A DNA stretch of 64,000 nt, from contig CM068372.1 in assembly GCA_034769895.1 (NCBI GenBank), positions 384,233,910 to 384,297,909 on the forward strand, read 5' to 3'. Below the pieces are notes generated by a model. It saw only the letters and a program-made list of their open reading frames with translations. It was not told where the DNA came from and did no database searches. Position 1 is the first letter of the stretch. Every line of letters starts with the position of its first letter. The DNA is from Magicicada septendecula (taxonomy: Eukaryota > Arthropoda > Insecta > Hemiptera > Cicadidae). A program made the position numbers and the translations under genes. Shown piece after piece: positions 1 through 11,247 of this stretch.

Positions 1-32
1 TCTTCAAGGGAGCAAGTAATTGTTAAAGTTTC

Positions 33-3000
33 GTGTTTTCATTGTTGTTGATAATGCAGTCATTTGCTGTTGAATGTAAATATTCGTTATGTGGCGCGTT
101 GGTATTGCGCGTTTACACGCCTATCACAGATGACGAAGAATGTGTCAACGATGTCATAACCTTTTTTGATGAAATGCACGATACGTTACGTACGGATATT
201 CTAAACGAACTGACACGTTTGCTTTCTATAAAGTGGCATATAACGGTTAAAGCGAGATTTGTCAAGTACATCGTAAACGCTGACACGGACCAGGACGAAG
301 AAGTGACGACTGAAGCTTATTTTCACGGACGATGTCATACGACACTGATCGCTGACCAAGATTTATTGCCCGATCGTTTAGAAGCTTCATACGAAAAGAT
401 CATTGAATCGATTGATAAATTCACACGCGAGGGTAGCGGTTGGGTGTTAGACCGCATAATCTCCTTAGAACTCGTTCTCTCACGATACCAACCGCTAACC
501 GCCTCCAGTTTCATTCGTACACCTCCTGAATTGTCTCGTACTAAATCCATCATCAACGTGAACAATACAGGCGATCAAATGTGTTTCGTATGGTCAGTGT
601 TGGCCGCTCTGTTTCCACAACAATCAGACCACAAAGATCGTGTATCCAAATACAAGCCGCATATCTGCAGTATCAATACTTCTGGTATAACTTACCCCAC
701 CCGTCTATCCGACATTGTGAAGTTCGAACGAGACAATCCTAACGTTTCTATAAATGTTTTCAGTTACGAAAAAATATGAAATTTACCCTTTAAGAATAAC
801 TCCTTCCAGCGGCAGACAACATCACGTTAATCTATTACTTCTTACCGCTGACGACCGAAAACATTACTGTTTAATAAAAAATACAAGTCGCTTATTCTCT
901 TCACTAAGCAACCACGACGGGAGTTCTTTCTATTGTAATTACTGTCTGCATAGATTCTGCAAAGAACGACTCCTTACCGAACATATCCCCCACTGTTCAC
1001 CATATGGTGAACAGAAAATTCGTTTACCCACGACAGCGGAGGAGGAGAATGTGATGTGTTTCAGAAATTATACATACTGCCATAAGGTCCCTTTTGCGAT
1101 ATACGCAGATTTTGAATCATTTATCGTCTCTTGCCATCGCTGCGACGCTCCTCCGCACACATCGTCCACCACAACGGAGTCGTTACATCTTCCTTCAGGT
1201 TTCTCCTACCTCATAGTCGACTACGAGCGTAACATTTTCAAACCCCAGGTCGTTTATCGCGGTAGACGTTTTTCTCAATAGACTGGTCGCTGAAGAGCGA
1301 GAACTTTTCAGAATCATCCGATCCATTGTCCCTATGACTATGAGTGACCGTGATTTGTTATCTTTCGCAAATGCCCTCGTATGTCATCTCTGTGAAGAAC
1401 CACTGAACGAAATCGACAAAGTGCGCAACCATTGTCATCTGACAGGACGATACCTAGGCGCAGCTCACAACATCTGTAACCTTAACTTCAAGACTCCACG
1501 ACACATACCTGTATTTTTTCACAACTTACGAGGTTACGATGCACATCACCTAGTACAAGGGTTGGGTAAATACGACGATCTCGCTTGTATCGCTACCACT
1601 AGCGAACGCTTCGTATCAGTCTCGTTGGGTCGTCTGCGTTTCGTAGACACGCTTCAATTTCTGAACACGTCCTTGGACACACTTGTTGGAAACTTGCACG
1701 CGAGCGGTGCGGATTTCGATTTAACGAAGCAATGTTTCGAAGAACACTTCGAGCTACTCTTACGTAAGGGCGTGTACCCTTACGATTACATGACGTGTAG
1801 CGAGAAATTCAACGAAACACGTCTGCCCGCACGCGAACACTTTTTCAACAGGTTAAGTGAATCGCCAGTATCTGACGAAGATTACGCTCACGCGCACAAC
1901 GTGTGGCGTACTTTTGGAATCAGTACACTGGGCGAATATCACGATCTGTATCTTAAAACAGACGTGCTGCTACTGGCCGACGTCTTCGAGGCGTTCCGTG
2001 AGATGGCCATGCGGTACTACCAGATCGATCCGGCTCATCTTTACTCGCTTCCTGGTGTCGCTTGGCATGCGATGTTAAAGATGACCCGTATGCGACTGGA
2101 GCTGTTGACGGATATAAATCAGCATCTCTTTATAGAATCGGCTGTTCGCGGTGGCGTTAGCATGGTACCCAACCGCCACGCCAAGGCCAACAACCCACTA
2201 ATTGTCGATCAGTACGATGCTTCAAAGCCAACCTCTTTCATATTGTACACGGACTGCAATAACCTTTACGGTGCAGCCATGTCACAACCGCTCCCTTACG
2301 CCGACTTCAGATGGTTAGATCGTAACGAGATCAACTCACTGGACGTGCGTACTCTGTGCGATGACGGTGACATGGGCTACATACTCGAGGTCGACTTACA
2401 CTATCCACCTGAACTTCATGACCTCCATTCCGATTATCCATTGGCACCCGTCCGTTCCTGTGTCCATCCTGACGTACTTTCACCGTACTCTCGACGACTC
2501 CACACACGACTGCACTATACAAAAGGGTATAGCGGATCGGAAACGCCTTCGTCGTCCGTTCCCAAGTTGCTGACGACTTTGGACGACAAGCAAAATTACG
2601 TTCTCCATTTTCGAAATTTAAAATTGTATCTGAGTCTCGGTTTAGAATTGAAAGCGATACATAGGGTGTTGAGTTTTAAACAGAGAGCGTGGATGAAACC
2701 GTTTATCGATTTCAACACGCAAAAGAGAGCAGCAGCCACCAACAGTTTCGAAAAGGATTTTTTCAAACTGATGGTCAACGCCGTCTATGGCAAATCGCTG
2801 GAGAACGTGAGGAAACGAATAGACTTCCAACTAGTCTCTAACGAACAACGGCTGCAGAAAATTGTTTCCAATCCTCGGCTAAAGCGTATGATCCGCTACA
2901 CCGATAACTTGGTCGGACTGGCCTTACGAAATAAGACGATATTCCTTTCCCGTCCGGTGTACGTCGGCTTCACAGTACTCGATGTCAGCAAATTGATAAT

Positions 3001-3594
3001 GTACAATTTTCATTATCGGTACGCTGTCGCCAAGTACGGACAACGATTGACCTTACTAATGACTGACACAGACAGTTTGCTTTACAGCATTCAGACTGAC
3101 GATTTGTACTCAGATATGAAAGAGGATCTCCACCTTTTTGACACATCGGACTATCCCGTGGATCATCCTTGTCATTGCGACGACAACAAAAAAGTCGTGG
3201 GGAAGTTCAAGGATGAGACCAATGGAAAACCCATCAGGGAATTTGTCGGACTCAGGGCGAAGTGTTACTCGCTCTTGTTGTCCGACCGCACCGACAAAAA
3301 GGTGGCGAAAGGTTTGCCAAGGACGGCAATAAAAAAAGGTTACGACATCAATTGTACAGCGAGTGTCTTTTTGACAGTCGTACCGTATTCACCTCTGCTG
3401 ACTGTATACGAAGCAATCATCATAAGCTGTACACGCAACGTATAACAAAACTTTCCCTGTCTCCTTATGATGATAAGAGGTATGTACTGGACGACGGTGT
3501 AAGTACACTCGCGTACGGGCATTACATGATAGCCGCAATAACCAACGACGCTGCTGGTCCTAAGGCAAAAAAGAGAAAGTACACGGACCGATAA
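33..3594 (+). pseudogene. Protein-primed family B DNA polymerase (Maverick/Polinton/adintovirus type), broken by three frameshifts
   Basis: In intact elements this enzyme copies linear viral or transposon DNA from a protein primer. The ORF pieces 54-779, 754-1281, 1262-3445 and 3262-3594 follow one another in the family order. Visible parts: an N-terminal region of unknown role, a Cys/His finger (CNYCLHRFC, about 936-962), exonuclease motif YADFESF (about 1098-1122), an HNH-like CxxC block (about 1384-1475), the second exonuclease motif around NLRGYD, polymerase motif A (DCNNLYG, about 2251-2272), motif B (NAVYGKSLEN) and motif C (DTDS, about 3063-3077). The C-terminal DDKR...LAYGHY block ends at 3594. 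Frame changes fall near 775 (A run), 1260 (no homopolymer) and 3336 (A run), so it is probably a pseudogene, though assembly error could explain two of the three. The first in-frame ATG is 54, but the true start may lie outside the window. Identification is firm; the exact element family is inferred. Confidence 0.88.
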
Positions 3595-3618
3595 CTAACG
3601 GTAAAGATGATGTTCAGC

Positions 3619-3621
<3 letters not shown>

Positions 3622-3672
<51 letters not shown>
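3622..3672. repeat. (CA)n microsatellite
   Basis: About 25 CA units lie between the polymerase stop and the first RING-gene exon. A possible splice acceptor (TTTTACAG, ending 3725) lies just upstream of the RING ATG, so a 5' untranslated exon could end before this repeat. Confidence 0.95.
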
Positions 3673-3673
<1 letters not shown>

Positions 3674-3726
3674 TAACTTTATGTTTTTTATTTACTTCTT
3701 TTACAACTTTTGATACGTTTTACAGA

Positions 3727-5391
3727 ATGAACAACAAGAAAATTATGAAAAATAGGACAGCAGAGCAACGTCGAGTACGATGGTAAATATAACATTTTTT
3801 TTTCATTATTTATAATGCACAAAAAGAATATTCCATTCGATTGATGTGTGTTTTTTTTATAGTTCACAACGGTTACGTCGTGCTTTGTCAGGACCCGGCT
3901 CGAGTCGGTAAGGCCGTTTTCATTAATAAACTCTTGTCCTAATGCGTTTACCTCCGGTGTTCAATTATATATATATTTTTTTTTATTTCAGTGATACCGA
4001 CGAGGCACCTGTCACCGCTGATACTAATATGGATTCTCCCGTATCTCCAGAACCCGATTCGAGTCGGTAAGACAATTGTCATTTTAATAAACTTTTGTAC
4101 TTTTGTGTTTTTTTTTTTTTACCTCCGGTGTTCAATTTATTTTTTTTTTCAGCAATGATGATGCTGCTGCTGCCGCTGCTGCTGTAATTCGCCCCCAATC
4201 TCCGCAACCTGTCACGAGTCGGTAAGACAATTTTCATCAATAAACTCCTGTGCTCTTACGTTTTACCTCCAGTGTTCATTTCATACATGTTTTTTTTTTT
4301 TTAAGTGATGCTAACGCTCCGACTGGTGCTGTTGCTGCTGCTGCAGATTGTCGTTGTCCCCTATCTCCAAACAGCCTGCAATGTTTTAAACGCGCGTTAT
4401 TTCGATTACAGGCTAGTGTGTTGCGGTAAGTCAGTTTTCATTAACAACAAAGTCTTACACTATTGCGTTTACCTCATGTGTTCAATTTATACTTTTTTTT
4501 TCAGCGATGCTCTAGCTGCAGGAGTGGCGGTATTTCACCCTCGACCCGGTACGAGTCGGTAGGTTTGTTTTTAATTAACATTCAATTGTTCTCTTACGTT
4601 TAAATCTGGTATTAAAATTGTTCCTTTTTTTGTTTCAGTAATGTCGAGTCCACAGAAGGTGAAGTTATGGAGGAGGACAATCAAAGCGATGCTGATACGC
4701 TTGAATTGAATCATAACGGTAATGATGATAGTGACAGTGATGATGGCGATGTAGAAGTCCTCGACATAAATATGTAAGTCATCTTCTTATGCGTACATAC
4801 TGCTTTGTTTTATTTGCGATTATACATAATTTCTATGTTGTCTTTTTTTTTAGTGACATTCGCCCGATACCAGCGCCGCCACCTCCACAACCACAACCGA
4901 TTACGCCACCGCAATCACCACCACCGTCACCACCACCGCAGATGCAACCTCAACCACGCCCACAGCCCATTTATCAGCAACAGCAGCAGCAACTATTGCG
5001 CAGAGATCCCCGTTTGTGGACCCCTCCAGAAGACGCGCTACCCGTCTTCTTTGAAGTGCTACACGCAACCGAACCGAGGACGCACGATGACCCAACAACA
5101 TTGAGACTCCTTCTTAGAAGGAGTCTACCGACATGGTGTTGGCGTCGCGGTGAGCCCTGTCCTGTTCAAGGTATGATTCCTCCACACAATACATGCAGTA
5201 TATGCATAGAATCATACAATGACGGGCAGAGGCTCCTCGGTTTGGTATGTGGCCATACATACCATTACCGATGCGTCCTCAATTGGTTCCAGGCGGTAGC
5301 GATGGAGGGGACACCACCCGCATGCCCACAATGCAGGATGTACGTATTCGGAAAGCCGAATTGTACGTTTTATGGGCGTATGCATATTTAA
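3727..5391 (+). CDS. Eight-exon RING-H2 finger protein with duplicated micro-exons (putative E3 ubiquitin ligase)
   Basis: My exon model is 3727-3782, 3863-3907, 3992-4066, 4153-4221, 4306-4425, 4505-4558, 4639-4773 and 4854-5391. Every intron is GT-AG, 79-86 nt long and phase 2, and the join gives 363 codons with no stop. Exon 1 is short and basic. Exons 2-6 repeat a pattern that starts R-D/N and ends Ser-Arg, with an SP-rich middle and an Ala run in exon 4. Exon 7 is acidic (DDSDSDDGD). Exon 8 has a Pro/Gln-rich tract and then a C-terminal RING-H2 finger: CSIC at about 5192, CGH and YH and RC at about 5245-5276, CPQC at about 5325. RING-H2 domains bind two zinc ions and usually recruit an E2 ubiquitin-conjugating enzyme. 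No signal peptide or membrane segment is seen. The intact reading across seven introns suggests it is, or recently was, functional. The link to the polymerase next door is inferred from position only. Confidence 0.8.
3863..4638 (+). repeat. Tandemly duplicated exon-intron cassette inside the RING gene
   Basis: Five successive cassettes (exons 2-6 with their following introns) resemble each other in both exon and intron. Four of the five exons end in GAGTCG or CGAGTCG just before GTAAG/GTAGG. The introns share a TTTTCATTAATAAAC-like block near the donor, an ACCTCCGGTGTTCAATTT-like block mid-intron and a poly-T tract before the acceptor. The last intron (4774-4853) is the same length but has lost most of this similarity. 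All cassettes are multiples of three and phase 2-2, so gain or loss of one keeps the frame. Confidence 0.82.
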
Positions 5392-5392
5392 G

Positions 5393-5479
5393 GTATATTA
5401 CAGTGTTAATAAAGGTTTTAGTAATCCATCCTACTTGTAACAACCACATGTCACTAATACTCTTACTTTTTTGTTACAG
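5393..5479 (+). other. Possible small intron just after the RING stop codon
   Basis: The stop TAA (5389-5391) is followed by G then GTATAT, and TTTTTTGTTACAG ends at 5479. The length, 87 nt, matches the coding introns. If spliced it lies in the 3' untranslated region, where a downstream exon junction could expose the mRNA to nonsense-mediated decay. Confidence 0.4.
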
Positions 5480-5644
5480 ATGAAAATTAACCACCGGATG
5501 GAGACTTGTAAAAAAAAAAAATACCTGATTGTGAAATGTATAAATTTGTATATATTTTTTTTTATCATATAATATTTTTATGTTTATATATATTTGTAAA
5601 TATTAATTGTAAAGTAGATATTTTTTTCTTTTATGTTTATATTT

Positions 5645-5650
5645 AATAAA
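5645..5650 (+). promoter_or_regulatory. Polyadenylation signal AATAAA of the RING gene
   Basis: AATAAA lies about 250 bp past the RING stop in an AT-rich untranslated stretch. A second AATAAA at about 5408 lies inside the possible 3' UTR intron. Confidence 0.5.
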
Positions 5651-5802
5651 CTTGTACATATTTTTTTCATTGTATAAGTGTTTATTTTCAACTATCCTTT
5701 TCGCATACTACAATTTACTTAACACATAGACACACACAGTTCTCAACAATGCAATCGTTCAGATAAGTGAATCGAACACTGAATATCATGTGTGTTTCTT
5801 AC

Positions 5803-6470
5803 AGGGAAAATGAGAGTTCATTGCTGGACGCCACACGACGGGAAATTCAAAAATTGTGGCGGTGGGAGTAACCATGTTTTTTTTTCAATCTGTTTATACA
5901 CAACATCGACGATATCGGCACGGCAGGGTAAATATATACGAAACCAGTACACTATAACACCGAGTTGGCAACAATGGCGAAACATACATTCAACCCGTAC
6001 ACTATAACACCGAGCCGACAACAGTTGGCAACACCGCATCGACGCTTTTCCAACATGGCCGAACTTCCGGAAAAACCCCTTACATATACATACCCATACA
6101 CTATAACACACGCACGAATCGGCAACCCGGCCGTACCTTAACCACTACACACATCCACAACCCGACAACGTCGCAGCTTTTCCAACATGGCCGCCGTCGC
6201 CCCACCACGACGGGCGGCCATCAAGCCACCACCAGGCCGCCGCCCAGCGACGATGACGACGTCAACGACGACGTCAACGGCGAACGGCGAACGGCGAACG
6301 GCGAACATAGCCACGCCTCCGCCAATCAACGCACACATAACCCCACTTTAGGCGGCGACGACGACAACATGGCCGACAGACTACTACCGCATGGTTACCC
6401 CCACCACCACAATTTTTGAATTTCCCGCCGTGTGACGTCACTTCCGGCAATGAACTGTCATTTTCCCCCT
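5803..6470. mobile_element. Short inverted-repeat element (MITE-like), 668 bp, GC-rich core
   Basis: The left arm 5803-5876 (starting AGGGAAAATGA) and right arm 6390-6470 (ending TCATTTTCCCCCT) are inverted copies over about 75 bp with a small indel. CTTAC occurs at 5798-5802 and 6472-6476, a possible target duplication with one extra base on the right. The interior is much richer in CG than its surroundings and holds diverged repeats: TACACTATAACAC near 5948, 5998 and 6098, and CTTTTCCAACATGGCCG near 6040 and 6176. No coding region was recognised. The AG start is shared with Polinton termini, but 75 bp arms only 670 bp apart do not look like a Polinton. Confidence 0.6.
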
Positions 6471-6800
6471 ACTTACTAAGCTGTCATGAATCCACCATGA
6501 CAGTTTAGAATTCTAAAGCCATCTAGGGAATAGGTATAAAAAAGGGAACTTCTTTTATTTGGACCAACGAAACGCTGACAAAAAGAGGAAAAAAATTTTG
6601 ATTACCACCATTCAACACAGTATCAAATAAGCTAAAAACTGGTATAATTTCGTTTAAGATTAGTGTAACTGTAAACTTGAAATTAAGATTCAAACTCGAG
6701 AGCACATACAGTAGTTTCTGCATCAACAGCAGGTCACACTACGGTCTAAGTCGGCCTTCTTCACTTGTAGGATTGCCTTGATGTAATGTGACATCCGGTC
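6471..6800. other. Intergenic stretch with a TATA-like sequence
   Basis: No gene recognised. GGTATAAAAAAGG near 6531 resembles a TATA box but no transcript start or downstream ORF supports it. Confidence 0.3.
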
Positions 6801-7085
6801 TCAGGAGGTTTCCTGTCTGAGCATGATGATGTCAACTATGACCTCCGATGTTAGATGACCCAACTCTGCCTGCAATTCTATCCACCCTTGTTCCCACCTA
6901 CGACAGACGTACAGTGACCTGCACAATAATCTTTTCTTTATATTAAGGGCATCCTTAGCCAACTCAATTCTGTGTTTCACCCCTGAACCACAACGCATGT
7001 CCTCTCTAACTAAACATTCCATACGTTTAAAAACTGTCATTTGTTTAATTTTCTCATTGGCTATTTTAACGAGTAAGGAAAACAT
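6801..7085 (-). mobile_element. Non-LTR retrotransposon (LINE) reverse-transcriptase C-terminal relic
   Basis: The minus-strand reading contains MRCGSGVKHRIELAKDAL followed by KKRLLCRSL. This resembles the segment near the end of many animal LINE reverse transcriptases, where 'IKxRIAxAKxAFxxKKxLL' is common. Only about 90 codons remain, with no polymerase motifs and no defined ends, so it is a short degraded relic. Confidence 0.5.
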
Positions 7086-7580
7086 CTATACAGAGTTATA
7101 ATAACAGATTTTATATACACATGTTGGTAAGAAAAATTAAAATTCAACTTCAAAACATTATTTAATTTTCAACCAGCAACAACAGACATGCATTAAGCCT
7201 TAGTACCCAGTAACAATAATATTACTACTACTATATAATAATAATGTGAAAGTACAGCCCTTTAGCCATGATATACTGTCTAGCAGAATGTACATATTAT
7301 TCTCAACATACTGTTGGTTAATTTGTAATAATATTCTTAAAAGCAAGGTGGTGAAGTATTTTCTGTCTATATTGAGTAATATCCATGATACTAACAAAAA
7401 AAGTAGTTTGTAACAATCGCAACACCAATCTGCTGAGATATATTGCCAAAACCCTTTTTTGGAAAAATGTTAACAATTCAATGCAAAATTCAGCCTGAAA
7501 AAATGCCATGTGTACCTGCAAAAAGTATTAAAAATGCACTAACAATAAAAAACATGAAAAAATTCGTTTTAAATTGTAAT
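7086..7580. other. AT-rich non-coding DNA downstream of the protease gene
   Basis: No coding similarity or clear repeat is seen. It lies past the inferred cleavage site of the minus-strand protease transcript. Confidence 0.5.
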
Positions 7581-7586
7581 TTTATT
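7581..7586 (-). promoter_or_regulatory. Polyadenylation signal of the serine protease gene
   Basis: TTTATT on the plus strand is AATAAA on the minus strand, about 155 bp past the protease stop at 7740-7742. This predicts a short 3' untranslated region within the last exon. Confidence 0.55.
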
Positions 7587-7739
7587 TCTTAGTATCATGC
7601 AATCATATTTAATATTATTGTTCTGTATTTCTTCTTTCTATCCATTCCGTGATACATTCTTGATATTTCGTTGGTTGGGTTTTTTGTTATTCCTACTGGT
7701 TTGCCTGGGTGTAGGCTTAGATTTAGGTTTAGATCTAGG

Positions 7740-7924
7740 TTACTCTTCATTGTCAGATGTATCCGCAGGTTGGAACAGTCTTTTGTACGCTTGAGTGTCT
7801 GTAAATCCGGTGCAATAGATTGCATCCTGTGTATTTTTCTCGATCCAGTCCACATATTTAGTAAGGCGTAAGTAGCCAGCTGGCGCTCCTGGCGTTCCAC
7901 AAGTTATTCCAAATATCACAATTC
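7740..7924 (-). CDS. Trypsin-like serine protease, last coding exon
   Basis: The acceptor TTATCAACAG precedes the exon. Two bases complete the Gly codon started by the exon at 39045, then the reading gives IVIFGITCGTPGAPAGY, LRLTKYVDWIEKNT and a tail to a stop. This is the C-terminal strand and helix of the S1 chymotrypsin fold: the Cys 220 region, PxGY in place of the usual PGVY, and the closing W-I amphipathic helix. Position 216 is Gly as in trypsins; position 226 reads as Ala where Gly is usual, which may narrow the substrate pocket. About 29 residues, including one extra Cys and an acidic end, follow the helix and exceed the usual length. The ORF in another frame of this stretch is a shadow. 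Confidence 0.85.
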
Positions 7925-8412
7925 CTGTTGATAAATAAAAACAACTACATTTATCTAGGTAATATAAAAGAATTCAACTGCCACAGTTGTCCTGTTGAGA
8001 GGAAGAAGGTGTAGTGATAAAGGAAAGGGGAATGGCCTTTTTTTATGAGAATATTGTTAATGGTCTTTTCTTTGTAGGTAACTTGATGTTTCTTGCAGAT
8101 TTTGTATTATATATCCATATACGTACATATATATATATATATATATATATTGTAGCGCAACGAAGTTTTTACCTCATTTTACAAAATAAGATCATATAGG
8201 AAAAAAAAAGGGAAGAAGTCATCTGGAAGGAGTAATATCAACTTAAATAAAAGTAGCAGAGAAAAGTAATTACAATCATCAATAAAAAAACTTAACAGAA
8301 CTAAACAAATCGATTCAAAGAATTTATATATAGTCAACTTATAGCCAAAAGGTGTTAAAAAACAAATAGTATGAATATCATGTCAATAAAATAATTAGTA
8401 GACCCAGTAAGA

Positions 8413-8665
8413 TACTGAGTAGTGAGGAGTAACAGCCCAGAATAAATAAATTAAAATGACAGTCTTCAAGATATGAAGTAGTGAGGAGCAACAGCCCAGA
8501 ATAAATAAATTAAAATGACAGTCTTCAAGATATGAAGTAGTGAGGAGCAACAGCCCAGAATAAATAAATTAAAATGACAGTCTTCAAGATATAAAGTAGT
8601 GAGGAGTAACAGCCCAGAATAAATAAATTAAAATGACAGTCTTCAAGATATGAAGTAGTAAGGAT
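8413..8665 (+). repeat. 59 bp tandem repeat in the 5' LTR (4-5 copies)
   Basis: Units start AGTGAGGAG and contain CAGCCCAGAATAAATAAATT and ACAGTCTTCAAGATATGAA. Starts at 8421, 8480 and 8539 give a period of 59 bp. The last unit is diverged (AGTAAGGATTAACAACCC). Confidence 0.9.
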
Positions 8666-11047
8666 TAACAACCCATAACCAATGAATTGAAATGGAATAA
8701 TAGCAAAATACCTAAAAAACCTATTGTAAAGACAGAAACCTCTATAGCACCAACCACACAAATTGAAGAACTTAAACCATATTAGCTATACCAATTTAGA
8801 ACCAAAACTAATAAAATAAGAGAATCCAATACAAATAATCAGAATAATGTAAACTTAATTATAATTAAAGTAAATTTAATTAAGGGGAACACCCCAAACC
8901 AGTTTTAAAAAAAGACAACAAAAAGACAATTCTCAATATACAGTTTTAATGTGTTTATTTATATAATTATTTTGTGTTATTATTTTTGTGTATACTAGGA
9001 AATACTAGATGATAGTATATAAGAATTTATTGTATTTGAACCATGTTAATTAATGTTGTATTTTTGTACAACCAAGATATATGATGAGTTTACAACAGTT
9101 ATAAAAGAATATAAAATAAAGTGACTAATAATATAATAACGATCAGTGAAACCTTAAACTAAATGAACCAATACTAAATAAAGCTGTCACTACATATAGA
9201 CACGACTGAAGAACCAAATTGAACTCAGATAACCAGACACCGAGTGAAGGGAACCTTTTTGACATAACACTACTATTACCGAACCAAAATCTAGTGGGTG
9301 AATACAACTACACTCTACAACTTGTGGATATTCCCAGAACAACATCACTGAAGAGGAATTAACTAACGGAGACGTTTATTTGAAGGAAAATCTCGTAGGT
9401 GAATTCACATCGTAGATCAACTCATTAAGGCAGCCATCTGGATTCCATTCGAAGAGGCTGGTGGGAACGTGACGAGTGACGTCAGAGGAACCATCTGTAT
9501 CGTAATATTAACATTTTATATACATTATACTTTATTATTTTGTCTGTTTAATGAATAAGTTTTTAATAATTTGTAAGTATTGAATTCTCTTGCCTTTCCT
9601 GACTATTTCTACAGTTAAAAGAACCCTTATACTATTGAATATTTATTTATATGTAATAATCGAACTGGAACTTAATCTCGAATCAGACTCGAGCCAGTCG
9701 CGGCAATTCAAACCTTTACTTTGAACCTAATAAACTTAATTATTGTTTAAACGTTGTTTTATTGATGATTATTTGAGTCATAAATTAAATTATGTTAATT
9801 ATTAAATATTAACGTTGTAACGTCACAGAACGTTCCATAAAGAAACCATTTACATAGCAATTTATCATAAGAGGAAAGTGAGGTGAACAGTATCGAACCC
9901 AAGTAGTCCTAAAAAATTGTGTAATTTTGTCTAATAATTATTACTACTGACATGAAAAACGACCAAACTATGACTAAGACACAAACCCCATATATATTAT
10001 TAAAGTGAATAACAGTGAAAAACCATAAGATACTGTAAGAGAGACAAATAATGTCAGAATCAACCAAAATGAAGTCATTAATTATTAAGTTTTATAACTC
10101 TGAATAGAGTATTAAGAACTATTTTTTGTGAATGAATGGACATGATCCATTATTATATTATGTAATGTAAATAAAACGAATGTATTAAATGACTTAAATA
10201 CATTATTAGAAAGAATCTAAGTTAAAATAGAAATTATATATTTGTTATGACAAAAAAATATTAATGTGTTGGATTTGAGACCAAACACTCAGATTTCATG
10301 AAAAAATTAATTATTATCAGATTGAAATAAAAACTATATGTAATTGTCAAGCAGAAAACAGTGAACAATTTATCTTAAATAAAGAAAGCTGTCAAATGAA
10401 TAAAAGTCAGTCACAATAGCCAAAAACCGTATTAACTATAAACATGTGGTAGGCATATAATATTGTATGATTTATGAATTTAATGTTGCCAAAATGCAAC
10501 CAAATTGCATTAGAAAGTTGAAATATAATATAAAGCGACTATACTAATATATTTGACTAACTTTAACATTGTAATAATCGAGTTAGCAACATATTTACCT
10601 ATACCATGTATGGCTGGATCCAATCAACCAGTACAAAAATAGTCATATCTGGCTAAATATTTACAAAATGTTGACAAGAATAAAATAGAATGGTACAATA
10701 CTTCAGTATACCTTAAAAACGAACAAACTCAGTTGAAAATAAGATCAATTATGAAAGAATTTAACTTATAAGAGTGAGATTTGTCACACCATGAAGAAGG
10801 ACATCTCAAGACCAATCAATGTGATGCTATGTTATCCTGTAATAAAAATAATATGTGTAAAGAGTAACCAGGTATCACAAAAGACAGACAATATAATAAA
10901 CTCTGAGTGTACACTAGTGAAATACTACATATGTTAAAGAAAGAGACTAATTATTGTGTTATAACATTGACAAAAACCTAGGCCATGGACAGGGGCCAGG
11001 TAAAAAAGTAATTCTTCGTATTGTTTAAATTAGCAGCCATCCTTACT

Positions 11048-11247
11048 ATTTCTTTTATGAATTTGCTAACTGCTATAATTTTTTTATTGTTCGACTAAGC
11101 TTTTCGTCATTACTGACATCTTCAGGTCTTAAACAACGACTTGTTTAACAATAAAGGTTGTTTAAGACCTGAAGATGTCAGTAATGACGAAAAGCTTAGT
11201 CGAACAATAAAAAAAATTATAGCAGTTAGCAAATTCATAAAAGAAAT
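11048..11247. repeat. Inverted repeat P1 (about 90 bp arms, 20 nt spacer) with hammerhead-like core
   Basis: Arms 11048-11136 and 11157-11247 are near-perfect inverted copies. The right arm carries CTGAAGA (11169-11175), a GTCA-GTAA-TGAC stem-loop and GAAA (11189-11192), matching the hammerhead pattern CUGANGA-stem II-GAAA. The left arm carries the same on the minus strand. Comparable motifs are known in pseudo-LTRs of Penelope-like elements. Confidence 0.75.

Noticed and set aside
4305..4562. 85-codon ORF starting at 4305
   Set aside because: Runs through introns of the RING gene in a different frame from the spliced exons.
4805..5104. His/Arg-rich plus-strand ORF
   Set aside because: Alternative frame of the Pro/Gln-rich part of RING exon 8.
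7595..7900. 101-codon minus-strand ORF in another frame
   Set aside because: Shadow of the protease last exon, whose correct frame gives the S1 C-terminal motifs.
8413..8665. Regular 59 bp repeats considered as a CRISPR array
   Set aside because: No distinct spacers, unit is continuous tandem repeat in an LTR, and the genome is eukaryotic.
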